Assembly: GCA_015501605.1 (NCBI GenBank)
Contig: JADNRZ010000045.1
Span: 62,001 to 126,000 of the forward strand
From: Panaeolus papilionaceus
Taxonomy: Eukaryota; Basidiomycota; Agaricomycetes; Agaricales
Direction: 5' to 3'
Length of the DNA: 64,000 nt
The notes under the pieces are model-generated. The model did no database searches. It saw only the letters and a list, made by a program, of their open reading frames with translations, and was not told the origin of the DNA. The position numbers were made by a program, and so were the translations under genes. Shown here in pieces: positions 11,546-23,782 of the stretch (position 1 is its first letter; the number at the start of each line of letters is the position of its first letter).

Positions 11546-12157
11546 TGATGAGCAGCGCGCTCACCTACACCCGTAAACGCACCATTTTCGCATTTCATCA
11601 TCATGCACGCTCATGCATTCCGCGCGCCATCGCTTACACATCCCCGGTCATCATCATCCCGCCACAGGCGCGTATTTATCAATACAGCGTCGCCTTATCA
11701 CTACTATAAGTTGTTTATTTCATCATTTAATTATCATTTCTTCTCCTTTCGTCGTTCAACTTCCCTCTCCCCTCACTTCACCCCCTCCTTGCAAACTCTT
11801 GTAAGATACTCCTTTGTTTCAAACCCTGTCTTGTGCACATTGGCGCTTTCTTGTTTCGTTTCGAACCCCCCCGTAGTCGGTATTTTAGTTCATTTTTCAT
11901 TTGTACTTAATTCAGGAGCCTTCGTGGAAATAAAGCAGCTTACTTTCGGCCCACTTTTCAAACTTAGCATCTTAGTACCTCGTCTCAGTCTCAGGAAGCG
12001 TCGCTTGCTTCACATCTAGTCTTACTCTATCATTACGAAGGCTCTGTCAACCACGGAAACACCAACCCGCACCCTCAGAGCGCCTACGGCGACGTTGACC
12101 TCACTCCGGTCAGTAAGTGTTTGTTTTCACACTTGAGAACGTCGCGCGCACATCACC
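11546..12157 (+). repeat. Dispersed repeat R, copy 1
   Basis: Runs from TGATGAGCAGCGCGCTCACC through a TTCGAACCCCCCCGTAGTCG block and CATTACGAAGGCTCTGTCAA to CACATCACCG. The same order of blocks is seen inverted at 15345-16169 and, 5'-truncated, at 29373-29785. Non-coding. It could be an LTR or MITE-like unit, but I could not identify exact ends or target duplications. Confidence 0.7.
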
Positions 12158-13220
12158 GTATCTCGTTGGTCATCCGACCCTTTTGACGTCTCAAAGCATA
12201 TAAATAGCCCCCCCCCCCTCCCTCTCTCTTCACCACAGAACTCAACCCATATTCCCCCACGTTATCTCAATGCGTGTCAAACACTTCTAAACAGCCGGAG
12301 GCGTCACCCAAAATTCTTCGATACTCCTGCTGTACGCCACCAGGTCACACAGCTCACAGCTATGACCCTCACTCAGGAACCAACCAATCATGATACCCTG
12401 GAGTAGACAGAGTTCTGGCGCCTCGCTCAGGCCGCTCGAGTTCTGATCGGATTCTCCGATTTCGAATAACCAGCCCATTCGCTTCGTTCACATTCCCACG
12501 TTCAAACCCCGCACTGCCAAAGAGAATTTAAGCCGAGACGCTCAAGTTCTTCTGCAACTGATCTTAGCTCAATCATGGACTTTCTTACTGGCTAGAAACA
12601 GGATCAGCGCAGGCCTGGGCAGATTTGCTTCTCAGGGAGCAAATTAAACTGTGCTGTTTATGTGGTTTAATGTTGTTCTCTGATACGCATCATACCCCAA
12701 ATCTATTCTTGTCCGGTGGCAACCAGCATTCTTGCAATGGAACTTCAAGTAAAAACTCGTCGTCTCGTACCCAGGCCTATCGTTGCACCTACCTGCTCAG
12801 GGTCTTGATCTGGTTCACGGGATATACCGACCAGTATGTTTGACATCTTCGCCCTTCCTTATGCTCCAAACGTACTACCACCACACATAGCCCAAGAGAT
12901 CTCGTTGCTCATTCATTCACGCACCTGGCGAATCTATTCTGTTGTCTTCTTTCGCACTCTGTTGCTGAACGTCACCATCTAGAATTCATCGCGTTCATTT
13001 GAACCTTAGCTTGCTTAACAACCTGTGTGTGTCGCCGTTTTCGTGGGTCAGTGTTAACGCAAAGAGTTGATTTTATGGGCTCTGAGAACGCTCGGCTGAC
13101 GGCAAATGTATGTTATCGAGATCAATCCATTCAGAATCTAGTCACAGCAGCAGGAAGAACCATCCACTCGAAGCCACTCTCGATGGGTTGGGAGGCCCCT
13201 ACCAAACGGGTCCTCCATCA
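12158..13220. other. Gene-poor stretch with a TATA box and decayed coding traces
   Basis: A TATAAATAG box at about 12201 precedes a C-tract and leader, but the first ATG (12270) opens only seven codons. Around 12335-12480 a frame with two stops reads coding-like (TEFWRLAQAARVLIGFSDF). Possibly the remains of a gene or gag-like fragment. No intact gene is supported before the lectin promoter. Confidence 0.3.
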
Positions 13221-13227
13221 TATAAAG
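13221..13227 (+). promoter_or_regulatory. TATA box of the lectin gene
   Basis: TATAAAG lies 89 bp before the ATG at 13310 and is followed by a C/T-rich leader, the usual arrangement of a well-expressed agaric gene. Confidence 0.6.
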
Positions 13228-13309
13228 AGCAGCAGAGGTAGTTTTGTTTTTCCAGCCTCTGCAGCTCCGATTTTTTCAGCCATCTTAAAACACCTCCAGC
13301 TTCTTCTCC

Positions 13310-14574
13310 ATGTCCAACGACGTCGTTATCAGCCAGGAACTACCTGGTATGCGCTTTCGTCTCATTCACCAGTTAAACGCTTACTCTCCTTTACAGTCCC
13401 AACCAGGCCCACTGGTACCGCAGATATCGTTGGCTTTGGCTCCGATGGAGTCGTTATCCTTCGCAACTCTGTTCTTCCCCAGATTTACTCCGTTCTTCAC
13501 GACTTCGGTTACAAGGCTGGCAATTGGCGCGTCGACAAACACGTCCGTCTCCTTGCAGACACTACCGGCGACAAAACTCTCGACATCGTCGGTTTCGGCG
13601 AAGCCGGTGTCATAATTGCGCTCAACAAAGGCAACAACAGCTTCGAACCCGGCAAACTTGTTCTCCGCGATTTTTCCATCGGTGCAGGTGGATGGCAAGT
13701 CGATAAGCACATCCGCTTCATGGCCGACATGCGCAAAACTGGACGCGCCGATATAGTCGGATTTGGAACGGCAGGTGTCCTCATCTCAGAAAACAATGGA
13801 AACCTCCAGTTCTCCAAGGCTTCTCTTCGTCACAACGACTTCGGATGGAACCAAGGCTGGCGTCTCGACCGTCACCTCCGCTTCCTCGCAGACATCAACG
13901 GCGATGGACGTCTCGACATTGTCGGATTTGGTGAATCCAGCGTCCTCGTCGCTCTCAACGCCGGAAATGGTCGGTTCAACGCAACCAAGGCTGTCGTGAA
14001 CGACATGTGCTTCTCAGCTGGTGGATGGCGCATCGACAAGCATCCCCGTATGGTTGCTGATCTCACTGGCGACAAGCGAGCTGACCTCATCGGTTTTGGC
14101 GACGATGGTGTCTACGTCGCACTCAACAAGGGCGATGGCACCTTCAACACTCCCAATTTGGGCTTGAACAACTTTGGTTACAATGCTGGTGGATGGCGCG
14201 TTGAGAAGCATCCCCGTGTTTTGGCAGATATTAACGGTAATGGCCTTCCCGACATCGTTGGGTTCGGCGAGAAAGGCGTCTGGGTTGCTATCAACAATGG
14301 GAATGGTACTTTCCAACCTGCCAAGATGGTCATTTCCGACTTCGCATACAGCGCTGGTGGTTGGAGAGTCGAGAAGCATCTCAGGTTCGCTGTTGATCTT
14401 ACGGGTGATGGTAGGGCTGATATTATTGGATTTGGGGAGAACTCGGTTTGGGTGTCGCACAACGATGGAAAGGGCAACTTTGGGGCTGTTAAGAAACTGG
14501 TGGATAACTTTACTGTTGGACAAGGTTGGACCAAGGCCGATACCGTCAGGTTTGTGGCCAACCTCTACCCCTGA
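13310..14574 (+). CDS. Seven-bladed beta-propeller lectin (PVL-like, FG-GAP/VCBS repeats)
   Basis: Two exons (13310-13346 and 13397-14574) give 404 residues without a signal peptide. Seven repeats of about 55 residues each carry a DIVGFG-type strand, a GNGxF turn and GGWRVDKHxR, followed by an ADxxGDxxxD calcium-binding-like loop. Sequence order, length and the ISQELPVPTR N-terminus match the Psathyrella velutina lectin type, whose founding member binds N-acetylglucosamine and sialylated glycans between blades. Inference: a cytosolic fruiting-body lectin, perhaps for defence or storage. A longer frame opening at 13027 reads through the promoter and intron and is not the true start. The gene sits between inverted copies of repeat R. 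Confidence 0.92.
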
Positions 14575-15344
14575 ACGAACACTTGGGGTGGTGGTGGTTT
14601 TCCCAAGTCGCATAGCACCGTTATAAAACCTAAATCCGTATCACTTTAGTTCTTTGTACTTGTATTTTCTTGTGAAATTGTATGTTCAATTCGTTGTATT
14701 GTGTTGAGTAATGACTCGCGGGCCAGAGTGTGTGAGACTGAGGCGCAGGTGCGCCGCTTTGTGTTTAGACATCACAATTTCAAGCTTTGACGCCTATCCC
14801 AGAGACATCGATACACTTGGACCTTTAGACACAGTCTCAGACTCTATAAGGACAATGCACAGCAATCTTGCTACGCGCCTGACTTGTCAATTGACACTCA
14901 TGCAGTAGTGATGCACCTTGGACTCCATCCACCCCCGCCAACATATTCGTTCAGCCAACAAGTACAGTGATTGATCTCTACGCGAGGTTTTAGAAACAGT
15001 TATAGACGCTCATGTTCGGGCCAGTAGCGGTCCCTTCACGCGTGAGGTGAGCGGCTAGAAGGACGAGTACACAGTCTCCTCGGCTGCATCATCGTGAGCA
15101 GGGACGATTAGTTAAAGATTAGAATGTGTAGCTGGATGTGGTTTTGGTTTTTAGTTCATTAAATCTCCTAATTGCAATATTGTGGTCTTAATGAAAGCGC
15201 CCAAGATGTCTTCCTATAACCGCATTTGACAATGCCGACTCATACACTTGACTTGGTGGACTGAGGGTTCAAAAAGAAAGCCGTATAGGCTACGTGGCTA
15301 CGTAACGATGGGTCCAAGTTGGATTTACCAACTGGTAGTTCAGT
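14575..15344. other. Intergenic downstream of the lectin
   Basis: Holds the lectin 3' region (TTGTACTTGTATTTTCTTG near 14655) and the dispersed motif copy at 15141. No gene is supported. Confidence 0.45.
15141..15180 (+). repeat. Dispersed 3' motif, copy 3
   Basis: Reads GGTTTTTAGTTCATTAAATC then TCCTAATTGCAATAT, the same motif as at 9432. Confidence 0.5.
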
Positions 15345-16169
15345 CTTCGATGATGTGCGTACGATGTCTTCAAGTGCCATGAAAACAAATCACACTGATG
15401 AACGGAGTGAGGTCAACGTCATAAGAGTCGCTCTGAGGGTGCGTGCGGGTGCTTCCGTAATTGACAGAGCCTTCGTAGCGATAGAATAAAGCTTAAGTTG
15501 AAGCAGACGACGCTTCCTGGGACTGAGATGAGAGACTAAGGCTTAGAGGTTCGAATTGTGGGCATAAAAGTTGCTGTTTTTATTTCAAACGTGCAACGGA
15601 GCTAAACTATCGACTACGGGGGGTTCGAAACGAAACAAGAAAGCGCCGAGGCGCACAAGAAAGGGTTCGAAACAGAAGGAATGAGCCGAAATCGGTAAAG
15701 AGAAGGGGTTAAGTGAGGGGAAATGGGAGTTGGAATGTGACAAGGAGGGTAAACGTTGAAGAAATTGATGAAATAAATGGAATATAAAGTCCGTACGCAT
15801 CATGGGGTGTGCTGTTGCCTGTTGCAAGGTACATCGGTCGGGCTATCCGTTTGGTGTTGTGGCGGCTGATGGTAATGGTAACGAGCGATGCTTGTAGTGA
15901 TAAGTGAGCATCCTGGGTAGGGAAATAAGCCGTGATGACAGGGGATGGGTAAACGTTGATGCGCGGAACGCGCGTGCGTGCATGATGTTGAAAAGCAAAA
16001 ATCACGGTGGACACAAGCAGGCAGGCACGGCCGCTACAGTGTGATCATGGTGGTATTTGGTGAGGAGACTGTATGTACACGCTATGACTATATACGATGC
16101 GACCCTGCCACTTCCCACTTCCACAACGGGTTAACGGGTGTAGGGTGTAGGTGAGCGCGCTGCTCATCA
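15345..16169 (-). repeat. Dispersed repeat R, copy 2 (inverted)
   Basis: The reverse complement matches copy 1 block by block, from TGATGAGCAGCGCGCTCACC at 16169 down to CACATCATCG near 15346, with about 200 bp extra sequence in its first half. With copy 1 it brackets the lectin gene in inverted orientation. Confidence 0.7.
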
Positions 16170-16320
16170 CTGCATTCGAATAGACCCCTCAACGAAACCG
16201 TACCTGCATTGGTTTATCATGCCCGTGATTTGGATGTCCGGTATTCCGTATGATGGGAAGACCCGCAAGAAGGCAAGCGATGTAGGAATGGTTCTCCGAA
16301 GCTTCCAAATGCAGAGTGGA

Positions 16321-16355
16321 GGTTTTTGGTTTCATGCAAGCTCCTAATTGTAGTC
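16321..16355 (+). repeat. Dispersed 3' motif, copy 4
   Basis: Reads GGTTTTTGGTTTCATGCAAG then CTCCTAATTG; downstream GAATCGAAGCGAGTGA parallels the 9432 copy. Confidence 0.5.
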
Positions 16356-16883
16356 TTGTTCTTCAAAATTTTATGAATACTTATCGATTGTTTACATGAA
16401 TCGAAGCGAGTGAGCGGTATTGAACAACGAGAATAGAGCGACGTGATGATTGATTGCAGACCTCCATCGAACGATCAAACTAATCTACCCCAACTTATTT
16501 GACTTTTTTTGTTTCGGAAGATAATAAATGGTGTTTTATTATTGCATTCCGTCCATGCTACCATACGCAGGCATCGCTATTCGCTTGGACCTTGAGTGAG
16601 CGACGCGACAAAACTTCTGATCCTCGAAACTTTGGGGAGAGGGTCGATCATGGTCAATGCTTAGCCTCAAATGATGAACACGAAATACAATTGGGAGACT
16701 GCTAATTATGTCGAGGGAATCGCTGACCCTGGGCATTTCTTGCTTTATTATTTGTTGATCGGGGCTCGTATGAATCTGTAGATACAATAAACCGCTCCAC
16801 GCGCTGAAGTACAATAGACAACCGATGACCACGACGATTGCTATTGTTGATGGCTTCGGCGCCGATACCCCTGGCCAAAGCGT

Positions 16884-17610
16884 ATAAATACCCCCCACTC
16901 CTTTACTTGACTCCCCAACACTCATCACAAACTCATCGACATCACCTCCACGCCTCGCATGCTCACTCACCAAAACGCCCTTCAGCGCATATCATCCATT
17001 TCTTCCATTCTCCCGATGTACATCCCCGCCTCAGCGGCGGCCACCCGCATGCATTTTCCAGCACGAAGGAAGAGCATAAACCGGTCGTCTCGAGTCCCGC
17101 CCTGCCACGACTTTAGCAACTGGTCGATCCACAGCTGAACTCGGTGAAAATGGGGGTTTATGGAATTACATGAACTCCACGCACATATTCATCAATATGG
17201 CCGAGGCGTTCTCCTCGTCATTTCCGGAACAGGCGATCGTGGATTATCCTTGACTTTTACCTTTGGGTATACACGGATGTCTCCGATGTTTTGCCGTCAG
17301 CACAACGAGACTCAACTCTGAAATCCGCACCCTCCGTATGGGTGACAGGCCACCGAGGCATGCAGAAACATACTGTTGCCACGCATCGCACCGTGCACGT
17401 CGGGGTCGACCGTCTAGAGCTTTTCCTCCTCGTTACATTGGGACTCAAGTGCCACGAAGTATCCTATGCGTGGATTCCGGAGCAGATAATGGCCGTTTTC
17501 AAACACCTCCGGAGAATTTAGGCTGGTGTAGATGGTTCATTCAATCTCCTAATCCGAGTCGGGCGGCGGGTTTCTTTATTTCTGGTTCGTTCAATCTCCT
17601 AATTGTAATA
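16884..17610 (+). other. Degenerate gene-like unit B
   Basis: TATAAATACCCCC at about 16884, a leader with TTCCATTCTCCCG-ATG (ATG at 17015), and dispersed motif copies at 17531 and 17583. The architecture and length match unit A. Frames are broken; one stretch reads GVLLVISGTGDRGLSLTF, another is open at 17291-17521. Probably a decayed gene. The family is not recognised. Confidence 0.35.
17531..17610 (+). repeat. Dispersed 3' motif, copies 5 and 6 in tandem
   Basis: Two partial copies lie 50 bp apart: GGTTCATTCAATCTCCTAAT at 17533 and GGTTCGTTCAATCTCCTAAT at 17584. Confidence 0.6.
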
Positions 17611-17619
17611 TCGTCGTTT

Positions 17620-20600
17620 TTGGAATTTCAAATGTTTAAATGAATTAATACGAGTGAATTGTAATGGTGTGAGTTGCGATGCGATGCGAAGACCAAGTGA
17701 GTCTGAACTGATTCAACAGGGGCGGGAAGACTGTGGGAATTTCAACGTGGCAGGGGCGTTGCAGGCATCACCAGGCTCTCTCTTTCTCCCTCTCATCACT
17801 TTTTTTTGTCCTTATCATTTCTCAGTCTTTCTCTTCGTGAAAATGATACCTCGTACCAAACCTCCTGAAACTCCATCTAAGGAATCTAGGGCCCTTTGAT
17901 CAACATCACTGTCTCCCACAGGACCTCAGTCGCCTTTAATTACGCATGCTCTTCCTCGTTATCCAGTTTGGTTTTCACATACCGACGAGAAATCGGATGA
18001 TAAGGTTCGAGAAAGTCATCTGGGGTCCTGGTTGAAATGCGACGAGCACAGTTGATTTGCTTGTCCATGGTCTTGATTTTTTCTTATTTTTCACCCCGAA
18101 CCTCGCCCAACGCTCCCGCAGATGCTGGTACTTTTTTCAACCATCTTTGCCCTTTTTGTATCACGATGTCGCTGCATTTTTTCAACAGTGTCATCATCTC
18201 CTTTCATTGGTCTTGACTTGGTTGGATGGGACGTTGGTTGGATTAGAACGTGGATGGTTGCTCTGCTTCACTTTTGCAGCAGTTGCTCTTTTTTTGTTGT
18301 TCCATGGACGATGATCGACGACGTCCGTTATTTAATGATCCCGTCCCATCTACTAACTTGCTCTTGCTTTATTTCCGTATACACATTAATCCCCCTTTCG
18401 TTATTCTTATACTCTTCAGTTTAACAGACGCGGATGAGATCGGCTGATGTTTGTTCCTCCTGTAGCCTGTAGATGGTGGGGGGCACATGGGCGGAATATG
18501 GAGGGTGATATAGGCAGATTGATTCCATTTCTCTTGTTTCCCCGTCAACCTTATCTTTCTTGCAATCCACGCTCCTATGGATTGTCGCCATCCTCCTTTC
18601 TCCTATCGGACCCCTCTTTTCGCTCTTGCGATCACAGCAGTCATCACCCATCCATCACTTCCCCCCATTGATGTCACCTCATCTACGGTTTATCATGCGC
18701 CTATCCACCTCGGACATAGGAGCCCCTGATGTACCGATCGCGATTGAAGTGGTCATCTCAACGATTGGTTCTGCCGTGGAGGACCGCCTTGCGTTTTCGT
18801 GTTTATCCTGGCGTTCAGATAGGAGGCATGGAGTGGCATGTGACATGGCTAGAACGAACTTAGTTCGAGCCTCTCCAAGTCGTCCGCTATTTTCTTTTGT
18901 CCCCTGTACCAAAAGTCCTCAGCCTCCTTCCTCCTTCGCCTTGAACATGATTTGGACGATCCATTCGTTTTGATCTCATCTCTTCCGATTCACTTCTATG
19001 TTCTTTATGATTATCGTGACCTCCGTCCTTCTCCACTCACCACGTCTAACGCGCTGGTATCCCGAGATGCATCACACTCATGAACTTTGGATGGTTTCTC
19101 GCCGCTTTCGGTGCTCACTTTCGGGACAGGTTAAGGGTGGTGCACTCATGGAGCCGTGATCGGGAACATTGTCATCTGTGCGTGTGCCATTTGGATGGAA
19201 ATGGCATGGTCGTGATTGCTCTCTTTCATCCCTTCCATGACACACAACGCAATTCGAATTGGAGTAGGCGTAACGACAAGACGTAGTGTGAGCTCGTGAG
19301 GTACGTATCGCAGTCGCAGTCTCAGTCGCCCTCTTCTCTATACGTTTCGTATGCCCACGCAGTGCGGACATCCTGCGTACATAGCCTCTCATCGATCCAT
19401 CTTCATACATATGCAAGCAATGGATCATACATATAACAGATCTTGAGCACCGCTATGTATTGATATGAATGCGGTCCCATAAAACGGCTGTATGCGCACG
19501 ATCAGAGAATCATCTCCCGTTGTCTACACGTACACGAGCGGTGTACTATGAATGTGAATGTTGTACGTTCTCAGTCATTCATCACTTCTCGATTTCTCGT
19601 CGCTTCGTTCTTACATGTTCCTCGAGCCCGTCCATCATGCCATAGTCTCCTATCCACGGTAACCAATTTCACGTAGTATCATAATTCGAACGTAACCCAG
19701 ATATATTGTTCTAATATATGTGTTAAGGGTCGTTGTTTTGATGCGCTTCGATGAAACTGCGTTCACCGTGTGCTCGGAAAGGGCAGTCGATGGACCGATA
19801 GTAATCGGGTGTGGTGTTGGGTACTATCCGACTTCTCCCCCCAAGGACACTTTTAGTGGCCCTAGCCACCTCTGCCCCCCATCGTTGTGTTATTGGGTAT
19901 CTCCCGAACCAAGTTTTCAGGCTCGTGATTCTGAATTGTAGTCGCCTGTATGCAGCACTAATCGTTGCAATATGACATTGTCTTTTCGAGGAACCAAGCT
20001 CTTGGTAGACTGAACGATGAAGCTGAGAGTATATCCCTGTGTTCTCCTGACTGGATACGGAGTTATGTATGGGACGCCAGATGCTGACTTTGCCTGAGGT
20101 CATGATCCTCTCTCGATTGTCGTGTATAGGCTCAACCATATCAGTGTCGATCCAGATTCAAGTCGGTAATATCTGTACTGAGACTTGGGATATCGCTGTG
20201 CTTGGTACGAACAATGTATTAAGGATTGGTGCCCCACAGTGTTTGTGAGGCTTTCCGAGGATCCATGAAGTCAATAGTTACGCGTGTGGGGTCCCCAGGA
20301 CCTGACTCAGTGCCCATTCGGGACCGGGTCGGTTGGAGAAATATACGGTGGGGACCTGGCAGAACAAGTTCGAGTGGTTGATTCAGAGGATGAGGCACAT
20401 ATCTATAAAGAGAGTTCATGCAGTGCGTTTGTCAGGTTTATAAACTTCTAAAGGAACATGTCAACATCGCACTAGCACACAGCAAGGCCATGAATTACAG
20501 AGAAGAAAAACCCTAATTTGCGTCGTTCTCCGCGGCAATGCGACTTAGTTTTGCCATGACAATGCGTGAAGATTAAGATCAACCACTTACACGACCCGTC

Positions 20601-20870
20601 CGCTATAATTAGCGTGGACATTCATCATTTTCAATTACAACTGACGAATCACTGTGCCCAAGGCATCCTGAGACTCCTCATTACATTTGTTGTTGGTGAC
20701 AAGCGTGATCATCAATCATTAAGCACAGGGGCATTGAAGATCGCACCTATGTATTTATGTATCTGAAATAGTCCATTTATGGCGTTCTATTCGTTTTAAT
20801 CGACCAGATGCGCCTCCTTTTGATGACCTGAATAAATTATTTACATACAGAGTTGTGTAATATTCATGAT
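17620..20870. other. Long stretch with no supported gene
   Basis: Several hydrophobic or proline/serine-rich open frames are present, for example 18122-18424 and 18560-18973 on the + strand and 20219-20419 on the minus strand. None can be linked by splice sites into a convincing protein, and I recognise no family. It may contain a decayed membrane-protein gene (a short coding-like N-terminus lies at about 17845-18050). No repeats or RNA genes were noticed. Confidence 0.35.
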
Positions 20871-20947
20871 GAAAGGCAGACTCCTTCCCACCCCCTCACG
20901 CTTGGGGTCAAGCGTGAGTGGGTGGGAACGAGTCTGGATGAAAGGCC
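20868..20947. repeat. 58-bp near-perfect hairpin flanked by 10-bp direct repeats
   Basis: Positions 20878-20935 fold on themselves: the stem core TTCCCACCCCCTCACGCTTG pairs with its complement with one mismatch around a GGGT loop, and outer AGACTC/GAGTCT continue the stem. GATGAAAGGC occurs directly on both sides (20868-20877 and 20938-20947). This looks like a tiny fold-back insertion with target duplication, 112 bp upstream of the membrane-protein ATG. Confidence 0.8.
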
Positions 20948-21059
20948 GCATACAGCTTAATTTTCACATCGCCTGTAAACGTCCCCAAACGCAACCTTAA
21001 AAGGTCTTTGCGACTTGGGTGCCCTTACACTAACATTACCTATTTTCCCTTTAGCTTAT

Positions 21060-23782
21060 ATGTCCGATCTCAACCGCGATGCTGCATCCCCCTCTGTGCT
21101 ACGAAACTTGGTGGAAGGTAATGCTCTTTCCGAAGAGACAGAACCCTCTGCACACGCCTACTACAATAGCGATTCTGGTATCTCAGACTGCAGCCAAGCC
21201 ACTAAGAAGCGTTTATCTGGAGAAGACACGAGCACTTTAAATTCCAATACTGAAAGCATTGAGAACCAAAACGACTCCATTCCGTTTCCACAATCGTCCC
21301 AGAATCGCTGGATGGCCCTCCTCACGCAGGTGTCCACTTGGTGGACGTTGCTAACCAACCCTCAACACCCCTTCCCAAAGCTGTTTGAGGCTCCCAACAT
21401 CCCTCTGCTAATTGCACACGGACTCTTCTGTGTGATCACCTTTCCCATTTTACTTCTGACAGCTTCTGTTGCTACATCGCGAACACTCTTCTGGGCGCGT
21501 TTCCTTGTTGGTGCAGGGTGCAACATTATGGCGCTTTTCATAGGCCTTACACTAGGCGGTCTTGCCCAACCTCTGCTAGAGGCATGCGGTCTGTCAATTT
21601 TTTATCTACGGGCGATGAAAGGGGACATGCAAGGATTGACACATTTATAGTTTGGGCCACCCTGATACAAGCCTCGTATCCGAAGAATGTCTCGGACTCG
21701 GATACTGGGGTCTCTTTGCGCGACTTCGAAACACAGGCAAACGACCCAAGAAGCGCTTATGGAGCTTTAAGGCTATTGTGGCGCCGTTGGACAACACGAA
21801 AGCATAGGCTACACTCGTAATTCAGCGGTCCACGTTACGAGTCTAATTGGCTGATGATCTTTGCAGTTCTCGATTTTGGGCAGGCTACAATGTTTTGTTT
21901 CTTGTATCGGTGTTTTTCTGTGCAACTTTGTCATTTTTTCTGGGACGTGTTGTTGATATTGTAGTCCAATCTCAAGTGAGCGTCATTCTGACACACTCTC
22001 ATCCATTGCTCATGACACATCAGCGGCAATCTTTAAATGTAGAATTTGTGAGCATATTTGGGGATGTATCAACGAATGATGTCCACATAGCGCGTAATGT
22101 AAGTTGATGACACTTTCAGATATTTTTGGCTGTCCGAGTCGGTGTCGTTAACGTTTGCACATGTGTACCATTCTAGCATGGCCTCGTTACCAGATTATTA
22201 AAGCCGTATACACTCTTCCAGATGCCTTCTTATCCCTCATCCTTTTCGCTACCCGGATCTGAATCGGTACATTATTACGGAATCACAGATTCTCAACTGT
22301 TATATTTTCCAAGGAATATCTTGCGGGACGAGATTCCGCTGTCAATAGAGCCTGGTGTAGTCCTCCGGTGAGTTAGACTGACATTAGTGTGCAGATTTAT
22401 ATTCTGAGTTCACACAATAGCTTTCCAAGGTGGGCAACACAGACGCGTTGCAGTAGCATACCTGATCTGCCTACCCATCTGTGCGGATCCCATTGTCTCT
22501 TTGTTATGTCAATACTCATCTATCTTGTGACAGGTTTGTCTCTGAAAGCGGAATTACCTATCTTTTCACTCCAAGAGCCACTGTTGCGAGCTTACTCGAA
22601 TCCTTTGATCGACCCATTTATCCGATAATCGAAAAGCCGTTTAACATCACGCCCATCTTGCTTGGTAATGACATGACACCTCCAATGTTAAACCTAAGTT
22701 CCATCGTGTCTGGAGGTATGTGAAAGTTGTTTAGAATTTTCCAAAACTGTTGCATTTTCTCACAAACTTCGTCAGCTCGATATGCTGACAATGGAATACC
22801 AGCCAGCATTAAAAGCACCGTCATAAGCCGTGGCGAAGACGGTACTGGGTTTGTCACAATGGAAACCGTCCTAATTCGCATCAATAGCAGCTACGCACCC
22901 TATGGCCAGTTCCGGTACAAACATTTTGAACGTTCTGAGGAAGGGCTAAGGGGGTCGACCTTCATTGGATTCGATGCAGCGGTGTGTATACAGGTGTGCG
23001 AGCCTTGGATGTTCAGTGTTTATAACAGCTCCCGGGGGTCACCAGTAGTGTTAGAGGCAACGCGTGACGATTCCTTCTTGCGGTTTACAACTGGGCAGAA
23101 AGAACGATTTGGATTCTCGTTAAATTCTCCACGGGCTCGCTCCATGTAAGCTGCTTCTCCGCCGGATACCACCTCTATACATTAAAAAAACTTTCATAGA
23201 TTTTTTGACGCGCATGAGCAGAGTGTCAACCTGCAGATGGACAACTTCAAAGAGCGTAATAAGGATTTCGGCTTGGAAGCATATGCCCTTTCTTTACCAG
23301 TGAGCTCAAGAAAAGTTGTGTATCTCTCCGCCCACCTATATGTATTGCTCCCCAAGCTGAAACATCTAACCCACGGGTCAGACAAATTCGGGCACACTAT
23401 GCTTTCGCCGCATTTGTTCGCAGAAGACCGGTCCCGCTTCGATGCGATGAACGTTCTTCCAAATCTGTCTGGATCAGGGATGCTCCTGGCGCGTGCCTAC
23501 AAAGACAAGCTTATGGTGGTCGCATCGCTAAATACCCAGTATTTTATACTGACACTAGGTATAATCTTCTTTGTGGGGTTGTTGTGCGCGATGTGCGTGC
23601 CTCGGTTACCACTTGAGGTGCGGAGGAGAGGATTGGGTCTGTCATCTTGGATTCTAGCGTTCCAGACACGCGAAGTTGAAGTTGAAGGATATAATGATAT
23701 TTCACATGGTATGGAGTTGGATGCACTACAGAAGCTTTCCAGTGAAATTATTCTCCGGCATCGAAAGCAAGCCCTTCCTTAG
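21060..23782 (+). CDS. Multi-pass membrane protein, agaricomycete lineage family
   Basis: Nine exons with agreeing phases give 754 residues: 21060-21588, 21651-21816, 21867-21975, 22024-22098, 22177-22367, 22421-22480, 22534-22715, 22776-23145 and 23200-23782. A Ser/Asn-rich cytosolic N-terminus (about 1-95) is followed by two hydrophobic segments (around 120-175). A third segment lies near residue 240 (NVLFLVSVFFCATLSFFLGR). Then comes a long, probably extracellular domain with NxS/T sites, and a last helix near residue 660 (LTLGIIFFVGLLCAMCV). The pattern is that of an uncharacterised transmembrane family common in mushrooms; no function is known. A broken copy of its C-terminus lies at 27840-28184. 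Confidence 0.8.

Noticed and set aside
13027..13309. Long 5' extension of the lectin ORF (515 codons)
   Set aside because: It reads through the TATA box, leader and a clear intron (13347-13396); the two-exon model restores the conserved N-terminus.
13381..14613. Several long minus-strand frames opposite the lectin
   Set aside because: Shadow frames caused by the repeat structure and codon bias of the lectin gene.
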